Shown here piece by piece: positions 9,016 to 15,749 of a stretch of DNA of 30,137 bases. The notes beneath the pieces were generated by a model. It made no database searches. It saw only the letters and a program-made list of their open reading frames with translations, and was not told the DNA's origin. Source of the DNA: a virus. How positions within the stretch are numbered: the stretch's first letter is position 1; the number at the start of each line of letters is the position of its first letter. Location: the IMG/VR virus record IMGVR_UViG_3300020454_000050, positions 1 through 30,137 of that record; one strand, given 5' to 3'. The position numbers were made by a program, and so were the translations under genes.

Positions 9016-10350
9016 TTACCATCCTGCTGCAAAATGTTGTTGTAATCTAAGTCTGCCACCTAGATCTGGTGCTGAAATTGGACCACCAAACGAAACACCC
9101 AATGTGCCTACGTTCGCTGTTGATAGTAGTGTAGCATCAGCATCAGGGAACTGAATTGTTTTAGTTCCTGTGATATTACTTAGATCAAGGTTAACAATCC
9201 TTTGATCATCTACTTCATCAACTAATTTTAATGCGACAATAGATTTGTTGCTTAAAATCTGAGTTGCTTGCGTCGCAACTAAAGTGTTGTTTGCAAGTAT
9301 ATTTGTATTTAGGTTAGTTGCAGGGAACTCATATTTAAGAGTAGTTGCACCCGAAACATTTGCTAAGTCAAAGAAAATACGAGCAGTAGTATCAGCACCA
9401 CTAACAAAGTAGGGGTCTGCATAGTTTTTGTTCGTAAAGTTTTGAGTTGCTTCAATACCTGCTACTGTGAACGATTGATCAGGGAATGTAACAGTTCTAT
9501 CTGTTGTAACTGCTCCCGAAGCAAACGTAACTTTTGGTGTTGGTGCATTTGGATCTCCCGATGCAATATCAGATATTGAAGGGTTGATCAAATTCTTGTT
9601 ACTAACGTCTTGTTCAGTAATAGTATCTATCAGAGTTGACTGTGATGCTGAAGTTCCATAGTCAGGTAGTCTGTAGATGTGTTCTACTGGTGATTCCCAA
9701 GAGTCAGTTTCAAACTTTGCTATCTTTCCCGCATTTGATGAACCAATTATCTGTAAGTTACCATCCTGTATGATGATAGTCTTATTAGATATTGTCTGTG
9801 CAGTGTCATTACCTATAAGAGTTGTAGATGTGAAACTTCCTGTGTTAGGTAAAGCAAAGGTACGAATACCTGCACCTGTTGACACATTAGAAATTTCAAA
9901 CTTTGCTCTTTTATCAGGGTTCTGATCATCTGCTAAGAAAAAGTTAACATCTGTAAGTTCTGTAGGTCCATTCACTAAAAATTTCCCAGAACCTTGCGGT
10001 CTGAGATCTATGTTCACATTGGATGAAGTTGTGTCACCTGCAATCAATCGAATAGTTGCTGATCCATCAGCATTATTCTGCTTCCTATAGTACATAGATG
10101 ATGTACCGAAAGCAAGACCTATTTCGTTATATGCGTTTTGGTATAATCCAGTGTCTCTATCCAAATCAAAACTAAGACCTGGTGCGGACTGTGACCCTGC
10201 ACTAATTCCTTTGAAAAGTTGGTTTATCCTTGCTTTTCTATTTGGTATTAGAGGGTCAGATATGACAACAGGTAGAATCGCTTCACCAGTTAACACTTCA
10301 TCCGCTAGAGTCTCTAATTGTGAAATTCTCTTTGTTCCCACAGCACTCAA
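9016..10350 (-). CDS. repeat-containing tail-fibre protein (SNK repeats)
   Basis: A 444-aa protein (if the TTG at 10350 starts it) that begins SAVGTKRISQLETL after the initiator, a common N-terminus of cyanophage fibre proteins. Four copies of a roughly 60-residue unit end in QTISNKTI (185-192), QDVSNKNL (247-254), QNFTNKNY (303-310) and QILSNKSI (364-371). Most are preceded by an aromatic-x-(L/F)-P step and a TL turn; a fifth, incomplete unit starts at IQFPDADATLLS (399-410). This L/S-NK repeat is common in phage tail fibres. The frame has no ATG near its start; TTG at 10350 or GTG three codons later must initiate. The TTG lies 20 nt after a perfect TATAAATA, and no good ribosome binding site is seen. 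Function: fibre shaft, inferred. Confidence 0.75.
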   Translation of the reverse strand: MSAVGTKRISQLETLADEVLTGEAILPVVISDPLIPNRKARINQLFKGISAGSQSAPGLSFDLDRDTGLYQNAYNEIGLAFGTSSMYYRKQNNADGSATIRLIAGDTTSSNVNIDLRPQGSGKFLVNGPTELTDVNFFLADDQNPDKRAKFEISNVSTGAGIRTFALPNTGSFTSTTLIGNDTAQTISNKTIIIQDGNLQIIGSSNAGKIAKFETDSWESPVEHIYRLPDYGTSASQSTLIDTITEQDVSNKNLINPSISDIASGDPNAPTPKVTFASGAVTTDRTVTFPDQSFTVAGIEATQNFTNKNYADPYFVSGADTTARIFFDLANVSGATTLKYEFPATNLNTNILANNTLVATQATQILSNKSIVALKLVDEVDDQRIVNLDLSNITGTKTIQFPDADATLLSTANVGTLGVSFGGPISAPDLGGRLRLQQHFAAGW

Positions 10351-10369
10351 GCGTTATTTGATACAATCT

Positions 10370-10377
10370 TATTTATA
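10370..10377 (-). promoter_or_regulatory. T4-type late promoter core TATAAATA
   Basis: A perfect TATAAATA on the minus strand, 20 nt before the TTG start at 10350. It lies in the 42-nt gap after the 100-aa gene. Confidence 0.75.
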
Positions 10378-10392
10378 CAAGTTTCACCTGTC

Positions 10393-10695
10393 CTAATCCC
10401 TTTGTCTCCAATCATCTGATCTATTGTCATTGTGAAACCAATCCGCTATGTCATCTGCACCGCTGAAACCCTTTTTATGTTTACTTGAATCCGAGTCTCC
10501 TATATCCAAGTACTTAAGAAAAGTTGAGTCATCATCCGTTTTTAATCTTCTTGCTTGACTTAGCATTCCTCTTGCTGATGTATTTGCTTTTGATAATTTC
10601 TCTGCCCATATCATATCATCTAAACTTACTTCTTGGTTCGCTGCAATAGACTTACAGATACCTTCTAACCGAAGGCGATAGGCAGTTGATAACAT
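10393..10695 (-). CDS. conserved cyanophage hypothetical protein
   Basis: A 100-aa soluble, charged protein starting MLSTAYRLRLEGICKSIAAN and continuing with helical segments (SLDDMIWAEKLSKANTSARG). The C-terminal part is acidic with a DDIADWFHNDN segment. I recognise the N-terminal pattern (YRLRLE.IC..I....EVSL.DMIWA.KL.KAN) as one that recurs in T4-like cyanophages, but no function is known to me. The ATG at 10695 is 24 nt after a GATAAATA element, so it is probably transcribed late with the fibre genes. It has no membrane segment or metal-binding motif. Confidence 0.7.
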   Translation of the reverse strand: MLSTAYRLRLEGICKSIAANQEVSLDDMIWAEKLSKANTSARGMLSQARRLKTDDDSTFLKYLDIGDSDSSKHKKGFSGADDIADWFHNDNRSDDWRQRD

Positions 10696-10718
10696 AAATT
10701 AATAAGTAATATTAATTT

Positions 10719-10726
10719 TATTTATC
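10719..10726 (-). promoter_or_regulatory. late-promoter-like element GATAAATA
   Basis: GATAAATA on the minus strand, 24 nt upstream of the ATG at 10695. It overlaps the stop codon of the 50-aa membrane protein gene. Confidence 0.55.
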
Positions 10727-10874
10727 TCTCAGATACCTGTTGTATTAGTGTGTCAATAGATCGAGACATACTGCGATACCCCGTTCCTACGTATAATTGT
10801 CCTAGAAATACAGACACGGTTGCTGCTCCCCAGAATACATAATACCATTTACTTTTAATTTGGTAGCGTTTCAT
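10722..10874 (-). CDS. small single-pass membrane protein
   Basis: A 50-aa frame found by direct translation: MKRYQIKSKWYYVFWGAATV, then SVFLGQLYVGTGYRSMSRSI and DTLIQQVSER. Residues about 11-30 are hydrophobic and aromatic and can form one transmembrane helix. The basic N-terminus (KRYQIKSK) predicts that end stays in the cytoplasm. The pattern IKSKWYYVFW...GQLYVG.GYR is one I recognise from small cyanophage proteins of unknown function. There is no clear ribosome binding site before the ATG, and the start abuts a plus-strand late promoter facing the other way. A role in the cell envelope or at lysis is possible but not shown; no holin-like pair is present. Confidence 0.65.
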   Translation of the reverse strand: MKRYQIKSKWYYVFWGAATVSVFLGQLYVGTGYRSMSRSIDTLIQQVSER

Positions 10875-10876
10875 AC

Positions 10877-10884
10877 TATAAATA
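10877..10884 (+). promoter_or_regulatory. T4-type late promoter core TATAAATA, plus strand
   Basis: A perfect TATAAATA on the plus strand, three bases from the divergent start of the 50-aa membrane protein. It lies 79 nt before the ATG of the plus-strand 49-aa gene at 10963. An AT-rich TATATCATATAA at 10931-10942 could be an additional host-type -10 region. Confidence 0.55.
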
Positions 10885-10962
10885 CTGATAGAATTAGGAA
10901 TAAGTCAATGCACTGAAACCTGCTTTACATTATATCATATAAACTGAAAAGGAGCAAAACTT

Positions 10963-11112
10963 ATGACACATAATATTGTCCCATACAATCAACTCAGAAA
11001 TTTTCAACCATCAGAGGATCAGATGTTAGATGAATATTATGATTGTATTGTAGAATGTAGAGAAGACCAAGGACTGTGTAAACGATATTGTCGTTCTATC
11101 CTTGAAAGATAA
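10963..11112 (+). CDS. 49-aa cysteine-rich protein
   Basis: A plus-strand gene in a minus-strand block, found by direct translation. It starts MTHNIVPYNQLRNFQPSEDQ and continues to DEYYDCIVECREDQGLCKRYC. The ribosome binding site AAAAGGAGCA sits about 9 nt before the ATG, the clearest in the window. Four cysteines (residues 28, 32, 39 and 43) form C-x3-C-x6-C-x3-C, which could bind metal or make disulphides in a helical hairpin. The gene has its own upstream promoter elements and a strong terminator after its stop, so it is an independent transcription unit. Similar Cys-rich mini-proteins occur in marine cyanophages and Prochlorococcus, to my knowledge without a known function. Confidence 0.7.
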   Translation: MTHNIVPYNQLRNFQPSEDQMLDEYYDCIVECREDQGLCKRYCRSILER

Positions 11113-11116
11113 AAAG

Positions 11117-11141
11117 AAAGAGGTCGCTAGGGGACCTCTTT
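11117..11141. terminator. bidirectional rho-independent terminator
   Basis: AAAGAGGTC (11117-11125) pairs with GACCTCTTT (11133-11141) around a 7-nt loop, giving a 9-bp stem. T-rich sequence follows on the plus strand and CTTTCTTTTT on the minus strand. It lies exactly between the convergent 49-aa (+) and 56-aa (-) genes, so it can end both transcripts. Confidence 0.85.
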
Positions 11142-11312
11142 TTATTCGGGAAATTTTAACATCGTATTATGCTCTATCGTTTTTGCAGCGTCTGCTAGTG
11201 CGTCTCTGACAGTAGGTTGTTGACCTGTTGCCTGATAAGCAAGATTGTTTTGGTCTGTCATTGACCATCTCCACTGGTGCATTTCATTACAATACCAGAG
11301 TTGTATTTGCAT
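11142..11312 (-). CDS. 56-aa hypothetical protein
   Basis: A small frame found by translation: MQIQLWYCNEMHQWRWSMTD, followed by QQPTVRDALADAAKTIEH and a short tail. The Trp-rich N-terminus (LWYCNEMHQWRW) looks like a beta hairpin and the C-terminal half is an amphipathic helix, a compact and protein-like pattern. The ATG at 11312 lies 16 nt after the stop of the 86-aa gene. It is the last gene before the bidirectional terminator, so it ends the cpeT operon. I recognise no function. Confidence 0.65.
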   Translation of the reverse strand: MQIQLWYCNEMHQWRWSMTDQNNLAYQATGQQPTVRDALADAAKTIEHNTMLKFPE

Positions 11313-11328
11313 ATGGTGTTCGTGTAAG

Positions 11329-11589
11329 TTAATAGGGAATCTCCGTATCGCACTTAACTAAGTGTGCGTCTAATTCAAATATAATCGGGTGACATAACTC
11401 TTGTATTAAATATGATGAGGATTGATAGATTTCCTCCATAGTTAACCAAGTATTTCTATTTGCCAACTCTATCATATCTGAGTCGGGTCTGTTAATTTCG
11501 TCGAAAGTGAATGCTAAACCATTAAGATAATAAATCCTACACAATCCTATTTTGACGACATAACGGAAGTCGGAATAGATGCGGTACAT
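11329..11589 (-). CDS. 86-aa hypothetical protein downstream of cpeT
   Basis: The frame starts at ATG 11589 inside the last 43 nt of cpeT and runs MYRIYSDFRYVVKIGLCRIY, then NGLAFTFDEINRPDSDMIEL and a helical C-terminus ending HLVKCDTEIPY. Composition (DEINRPDSDMIELANRNTWLTMEE) is protein-like rather than a shadow frame, and there is no competing frame in this interval. The start is uncertain: the overlap is unusually long for this genome and no ribosome binding site is evident. Function unknown; it could act with CpeT because it is co-transcribed, but nothing in the sequence shows this. Confidence 0.55.
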   Translation of the reverse strand: MYRIYSDFRYVVKIGLCRIYYLNGLAFTFDEINRPDSDMIELANRNTWLTMEEIYQSSSYLIQELCHPIIFELDAHLVKCDTEIPY

Positions 11590-12020
11590 TTGCTGAATAA
11601 GAAAGGACCTTTTTTGGAACCCCAGAGCAATTCCCCTTCCTCGTCATACCCTTTATCATCAGACTCAAAAGAATCTTTAGTTAAAGTTATTGTAGAAACA
11701 ACTACACCTCTGCCATTATGGGCATCTGGTTCGTTCTTACCTATCCAACCTCTCTCACTTTCAGTAAAGATTAGACTAGGCATTTTTTTATCAGCGTTAA
11801 ATGTTTCTAACAGTATGTGATCTTTTTTAGAAACGACATTGTGTGTTCGCTCGCGATACACTTCTCCGTTCCAGTCATACCACTGTTTTGAACTCAGACG
11901 ACCTTCATCATTGAAATACCAATAGTAATGGATATATGCAAATGAAGATGGCCACATTTGTGCCTGTCTCAAATTATGCCAGTGGTGAACCAAAAGATCC
12001 AGAAAGGGTTGTTGATCCAT
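11547..12020 (-). CDS. cpeT: CpeT-like phycobiliprotein lyase
   Basis: A 157-aa protein matching the CpeT/CpcT chromophore lyase family. The N-terminal pattern is FLDLLVHHWHNLRQAQMWPS followed by FAYIHYYW (residues 6-34). Next come KQWYDWNGEVYRERTH (45-60) and, near the end, KGYDEEGELLWGSKKGPFLF (123-142), which fits the family's D.G.D..G...WGS..GPF.F ending. CpeT/CpcT lyases attach phycoerythrobilin or phycocyanobilin to cysteines of phycobiliproteins, acting in the cytoplasm on phycobilisome assembly. Cyanophage copies are known auxiliary genes. The length fits phage forms, which are shorter than cyanobacterial ones. The ATG at 12020 lacks a Shine-Dalgarno sequence but follows a very AT-rich stretch (TATAATATATAAAATATA). 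Activity is unproven. Confidence 0.8.
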   Translation of the reverse strand: MDQQPFLDLLVHHWHNLRQAQMWPSSFAYIHYYWYFNDEGRLSSKQWYDWNGEVYRERTHNVVSKKDHILLETFNADKKMPSLIFTESERGWIGKNEPDAHNGRGVVVSTITLTKDSFESDDKGYDEEGELLWGSKKGPFLFSKCTASIPTSVMSSK

Positions 12021-12035
12021 CGTATATTTTATATA

Positions 12036-12308
12036 TTATAATTGCTCTTTGAGTTCACCTAATGTTTCAGTCACGTAACTTTTGACTTCTGCATCACTTG
12101 GTAAGGTAACACCAGGTATAGGGGGTGGTGGACCTGTCATAGGTATAGGTGGAGTCTCTAATGCTTCTACCTGTAACTGTCCGTCAGGGATTCCATTCAT
12201 TAGAATGTTTCCTTTATCTCCTTCTATGAGAACTGTCTCTCCTCTTTCAACAAGTTTGAAAACAAAATTTAAGTTCTCAACTGCTTCATCTTTTGTAATT
12301 CTGATCAT
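12036..12308 (-). CDS. small protein with Phd/YefM-like N-terminus and Pro-rich linker
   Basis: A 90-aa protein whose start overlaps the previous stop as ATGA. Residues 1-40 (MIRITKDEAVENLNFVFKLV, then ERGETVLIEGDKGNILMNGI) follow the sequence pattern of Phd/YefM antitoxin N-terminal domains: I..-EA..NL...-V..GE.V.I. A proline-rich stretch follows (residues about 51-70, ETPPIPMTGPPPPIPGVTLP), then a C-terminal amphipathic helix (DAEVKSYVTETLGELKEQL). In Phd-type antitoxins the C-terminal segment wraps the toxin. No toxin partner is adjacent. Alternatively it is a small virion or baseplate accessory protein, as its position after gp5 suggests. The resemblance is by eye only. Confidence 0.6.
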   Translation of the reverse strand: MIRITKDEAVENLNFVFKLVERGETVLIEGDKGNILMNGIPDGQLQVEALETPPIPMTGPPPPIPGVTLPSDAEVKSYVTETLGELKEQL

Positions 12309-12514
12309 AATTGATAATGTCTTTTATCTGATGGAATTGATGCTTGAATTATCTCAACCATCTCTTGAAAATTTTTAGCACCTTCTTCATCAAATTCATA
12401 AGGAACTATAGTTTGATCTCCTTCACTATTTAAAATAGTTACGGTTCGTTTTGGAAAGTCAATAATGACTTCTTCGATTGTGGTTTCCATTGCGTCCCAA
12501 TAATCTTCAATCAT
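12305..12514 (-). CDS. 69-aa hypothetical protein downstream of gp5
   Basis: An acidic protein starting MIEDYWDAMETTIEEVIIDF, with alternating strands (RTVTILNSEGDQTIVPYEFD) and a C-terminal helix (GAKNFQEMVEIIQASIPSDK). It starts six bases after the gp5-like stop and overlaps the next gene by four bases, so it is in the hub operon and translationally coupled. T4 has a small gene, 5.4, in this position encoding the PAAR tip of the spike, but this sequence shows no PAAR repeats or His/Cys metal site, so I do not assign it. Function unknown. Confidence 0.65.
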   Translation of the reverse strand: MIEDYWDAMETTIEEVIIDFPKRTVTILNSEGDQTIVPYEFDEEGAKNFQEMVEIIQASIPSDKRHYQL

Positions 12515-12520
12515 TATAAC

Positions 12521-14950
12521 TTAATTTAACATCAATGGCAACCCGTAAATATTGGTAGGACCAACTCTACAACCGAATGATGCTTTACCTGCTGTTACAC
12601 CGTATCTTATAGTTCCTACACCTAGAACACTATTAGTAATAGCACCTATACCTTTAATTCTTTCTGTGATAATTGAAGGAACACCTGCACCAACACCAAT
12701 GGTTGCTCTAACAGAACCAACTGTACCACCCATAGTTTCAACTATACCACAAGGTTTTGTAGTTCCCACAACAGAACGTATATAAGCAGCAGGTAATAAA
12801 GATCCTGTTAATCCTTCACTTTGTAATACAACATCAGGACCTTTTATCATAGTTAATCTACCTGTAATAGCAATAGGTAGAGGATTTAACATACCAATCA
12901 TTGTATAGATTTGGTTGTTTACAAAATTAGTTTCCCAAGCACATTCGTTGATAATCTCACCAGAAATAGCATTCATTAATGCTTGTGCTTTATTGTTGAT
13001 ACTATTTGCATTGACTTCATAGTCGCCAATAGCAGTCATTGTCATATTTGCTGCTTGTATTCCATAAGTTCCTTGATAGTTTACTTCGTGATCAGCAGCA
13101 ACAACCTGTGTAGATTTTGCTTGTTGTGTTCCTGCTGTAGATCCATCTTCACCTTCTACACCAACACCATTTGATGCGTGTTGATCGTGTGAACCACCAA
13201 CTTCTACTTTAAAATCTCCATTAACTTTTAAAGTGTAATCACCTTCAATAGTTACACAATGATTACCTTTGACGTTTGTACATAAATCCTTACCAACAAT
13301 TTTAGTTTCATTTCCAGGTTGGTTATAATGTGTATTACCAAAACGATCTGATATTTTAGTCTGTCCACCTGTATCCATAACAATAGTCTTCTCTTTACCT
13401 TTGTTATTATCTTGGATAATAGAAGAACCATTCATAAAGGTTTGCACTTCCATATCATAGGATTTTAGACCTTGATACATTTCAGTGATAATATCACCTT
13501 GAGTTTGTGGTTTACCAGTTACGACATCTATACCAACCTCTCGTGTCATAAATTCTGGAGCAGTTGTGCAACTGCTAGATCCCCACAATGGCAACCAGAA
13601 ATTACTCTTAGATTTTCTTATCTGTCGTCCACAATTTTTCTTTGCTAATAAAGATGTAATTAAACCAAGAATTATTTTTACAATATTCTGGAAGTTTAAC
13701 TTACTAAAATCCATTTGGAAGATACTTTGGATCTTACCTACCATTGATCTAAACTTACCAATAGCATCTCTTGCAGTTGCTATCGCAGAAACAATAACAT
13801 TAATAGTTTTAGTTATCTTTTGTAGACCTGCTTTTATCTTACCCATTATGGCACCTACTGCACCACTTACAGCAGTAGCAATACCATCATATACCTTCTG
13901 TACTATCATACCTGACAATGTAGCAGCAAACGCAGCGGTATTACTAAATGCAGACGATATTAGACCTAATATATGTGCTGCCTCAAACTTACAGAATATA
14001 GTGAAGAGTGATGATGCTACATCCATTAAAGTTGTGATAATACCTGTAGGTATAACATTACTAAGTAATGATTTTAGTTTTCCTATAACTGCTTCTATAA
14101 CTTTTGCCATCACTTCTTTCATCCAAGACATAATGCCTGAGATTCCATTAGCAATCGCTAGGTTAATACCTTTCATTGCTTTATTTAATATTTTATTATC
14201 TACCTTCTTACCTGTAATAATAGAAATCATATTACCCGCAGGATCTTTTGCTAACGATGATGCAAGATTACCTGCTTCTCTTAACATTCTCTCTAAATCT
14301 GTCTCAAATCCTGCTCCCGCAGGTCCTGCTGCTCCATCTGCAATACCAAAAATATCGGTAGGAATCAGCATAGGGTTTGTTGCATAATGTCCTTCAAGTC
14401 CTCTACCTAAAATACCAAGAATACCTCTATCTGTTGCTTCTCCACCATCTGAATTTGCAGGTTGTTCTCCTGTCTTATTAAATGGAGTTCCTCCTGCTAC
14501 ATCGGTTCCTGAGTAATCTTGTGATTGTTCTGGTAGTGGATCTGGTGCCTTTGTTGGGTCTGCTATAACTGTTGTAGATACATTTGAATCTGATCCACTC
14601 TCATCCGACTTAAATCCTCTAAAAGAACCTATAACAACTGGTAATTGTGCTTCTTCTCCATCTAAGAAAAATCCTAGAACCTGTGCACCAACTTCCAATG
14701 CTGTAGTTGTTCCTGTATTTTTTATACCTGCTTGGTCTGTAGGCAACAAAACTTGTGCCCAAGGCAATGACTTAGTAGGAACTGTAGTTAAATATGCTTC
14801 TTTTGACTGAGTACCTGTGTACCAACCTAAAATACGCACACGAACTCTACCAATCTCTTGTGGATCTTCTTTATCCTCGACTTCTCCGACCCACCACGTG
14901 AATCCGTCGCGACCCATCACATCAGTTGTACCTTGTAAAGCAGTTGTCAT
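12521..14950 (-). CDS. gp5: gp5-like baseplate hub / central spike protein
   Basis: An 809-aa protein. Residues about 15-115 (RDGFTWWVGEVEDKEDPQEI, then GRVRVRILGWYTG and LPVVIGSFRG) form the OB-fold domain of gp5/VgrG spikes. Residues about 505-660 carry short repeated strands (EGDYTLKVNGDFKVEVGGS) typical of the triple-stranded beta-helix needle. In T4 gp5 a lysozyme domain lies between these two parts. Here the interval (about 215-440) is Ala/Ile-rich and helical with several hydrophobic stretches, and no lysozyme motif is visible. The C-terminal 120 residues are Gly/Val/Ile-rich. The protein would sit at the tail tip and pierce the outer envelope. ATG at 14950 has a strong GGAGGA site and a late-promoter core (CATAAATA) 22 nt upstream. 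Confidence 0.85.
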   Translation of the reverse strand: MTTALQGTTDVMGRDGFTWWVGEVEDKEDPQEIGRVRVRILGWYTGTQSKEAYLTTVPTKSLPWAQVLLPTDQAGIKNTGTTTALEVGAQVLGFFLDGEEAQLPVVIGSFRGFKSDESGSDSNVSTTVIADPTKAPDPLPEQSQDYSGTDVAGGTPFNKTGEQPANSDGGEATDRGILGILGRGLEGHYATNPMLIPTDIFGIADGAAGPAGAGFETDLERMLREAGNLASSLAKDPAGNMISIITGKKVDNKILNKAMKGINLAIANGISGIMSWMKEVMAKVIEAVIGKLKSLLSNVIPTGIITTLMDVASSLFTIFCKFEAAHILGLISSAFSNTAAFAATLSGMIVQKVYDGIATAVSGAVGAIMGKIKAGLQKITKTINVIVSAIATARDAIGKFRSMVGKIQSIFQMDFSKLNFQNIVKIILGLITSLLAKKNCGRQIRKSKSNFWLPLWGSSSCTTAPEFMTREVGIDVVTGKPQTQGDIITEMYQGLKSYDMEVQTFMNGSSIIQDNNKGKEKTIVMDTGGQTKISDRFGNTHYNQPGNETKIVGKDLCTNVKGNHCVTIEGDYTLKVNGDFKVEVGGSHDQHASNGVGVEGEDGSTAGTQQAKSTQVVAADHEVNYQGTYGIQAANMTMTAIGDYEVNANSINNKAQALMNAISGEIINECAWETNFVNNQIYTMIGMLNPLPIAITGRLTMIKGPDVVLQSEGLTGSLLPAAYIRSVVGTTKPCGIVETMGGTVGSVRATIGVGAGVPSIITERIKGIGAITNSVLGVGTIRYGVTAGKASFGCRVGPTNIYGLPLMLN

Positions 14951-14971
14951 TGTTAAGTTATCCTCCGTTTT

Positions 14972-14979
14972 TATTTATG
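14972..14979 (-). promoter_or_regulatory. late-promoter-like element CATAAATA
   Basis: CATAAATA on the minus strand, 22 nt before the gp5-like ATG. It overlaps the stop codon of the 2OG oxygenase gene, so gp5 can be transcribed separately from the upstream hub genes. It is followed by the Shine-Dalgarno GGAGGA near 14961-14966. Confidence 0.6.
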
Positions 14980-15532
14980 CGTAGGAGATCCATCCTGTAG
15001 CGATTATTTTCTCTTCTGGTGACGTAAGACCGTGATGAACGTGAGTCCAATCTGCTGGCCAGAACACCGTTAAACCTTTCTCAGGTTTTATTTTTCTGTC
15101 TTGATGTATCCAGTATGTTTCACCACCTTCATTAATTGTATTTAAGTAAGTCATCCAAGCAAGATGCCTATAGGATGCAGTCTTACCAGACCCGATTCTT
15201 TCACAATGAGGGCGGTGATAACCACCTGTATTTGCAGGATACCATTGTATATTGAACGGTTCATTCAATTCAACGGGTGCCATACAAGCGTACGGGAATC
15301 TTTCAAGGTATTTATCAAGAACTGTTTGTAGTTCTCCTAAGAAAATACGAACTGCCTTATCATTGAGAAAAGGAGGTATTGCCATATCAACAGACTTCTT
15401 GATGGTAGGGTCTACCCCATCAGAGAACTCTCCATTAACCTTTTTAAGATAAGTACAATTATCCCAAAATTCCAGTAAATTGTCAATAGTGAGATCACTT
15501 ATATGATCTCCATAGATAAAATCAGTCGTCAT
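14975..15532 (-). CDS. 2-oxoglutarate/Fe(II) oxygenase, prolyl-4-hydroxylase type
   Basis: A 185-aa protein with the double-stranded beta-helix signature of Fe(II)/2-oxoglutarate oxygenases. The metal site is H109-C-E111 in GGYHRPHCERIGSG, where most relatives have HxD, and H164 in WTHVHHG. K175 in EEKIIATGW is the expected 2-oxoglutarate-binding base. LAWMTYLNTINEGGETYW (124-141) is the typical core strand pair. Such cyanophage enzymes resemble prolyl 4-hydroxylases; the substrate is unknown and could be a protein. The gene overlaps cp12 by 11 nt and is followed by gp5, so it is expressed with hub genes. HxE is a tolerated but less common variant, so activity is likely but not certain. Confidence 0.85.
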   Translation of the reverse strand: MTTDFIYGDHISDLTIDNLLEFWDNCTYLKKVNGEFSDGVDPTIKKSVDMAIPPFLNDKAVRIFLGELQTVLDKYLERFPYACMAPVELNEPFNIQWYPANTGGYHRPHCERIGSGKTASYRHLAWMTYLNTINEGGETYWIHQDRKIKPEKGLTVFWPADWTHVHHGLTSPEEKIIATGWISYA

Positions 15533-15749
15533 ATACTAAACACTCTGGTTCTTCTGGATGCTGATCGCACCATAGTTCCAATGCGTTAGGGTCGTGATGA
15601 TCTCCTGCTTCTATCTCTTCTTTATGATGTTCTGCATACTCTTCTAAGTCGTGCAGTTCTTCTTTTGCGTGTCTGCGTGCAGCAGGGTTCATTGTTGGAT
15701 CATCAATGATGTCCTTGTCTTTTTTAATGTGGTCTTCGATGTTTTTCAT
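15522..15749 (-). CDS. cp12: CP12-like Calvin-cycle regulator
   Basis: A 75-aa acidic protein, MKNIEDHIKKDKDIIDDPTM onward. The C-terminus ALELWCDQHPEEPECLVYDD (residues 56-75) closely matches the CP12 ending (...YC.ENP...EC.VYDD) with a C-x8-C pair (C61, C70). That end of CP12 inserts into GAPDH. CP12 joins GAPDH and phosphoribulokinase into an inactive complex and so slows the Calvin cycle; phage copies are thought to direct NADPH towards nucleotide synthesis. The N-terminal cysteine pair, which binds PRK in full-length CP12, is absent. I chose ATG 15749 because it overlaps the gp27-like stop as ATGA and has AAAGGA upstream; the longer frame lies inside gp27. Placement between hub genes is unusual. 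Confidence 0.8.
   Translation of the reverse strand: MKNIEDHIKKDKDIIDDPTMNPAARRHAKEELHDLEEYAEHHKEEIEAGDHHDPNALELWCDQHPEEPECLVYDD

Noticed and set aside
10740-11330. tRNA genes in the small-gene region
   Set aside because: No cloverleaf or TTCGAATC-type T-loop was seen; the interval is filled by small reading frames and a terminator.
13566-14387. 273-aa open frame on the plus strand, antisense to gp5
   Set aside because: It is long but repetitive and hydrophobic in a way that mirrors the gp5 helical region in reverse; no ribosome binding site, and gp5 fully explains the DNA.
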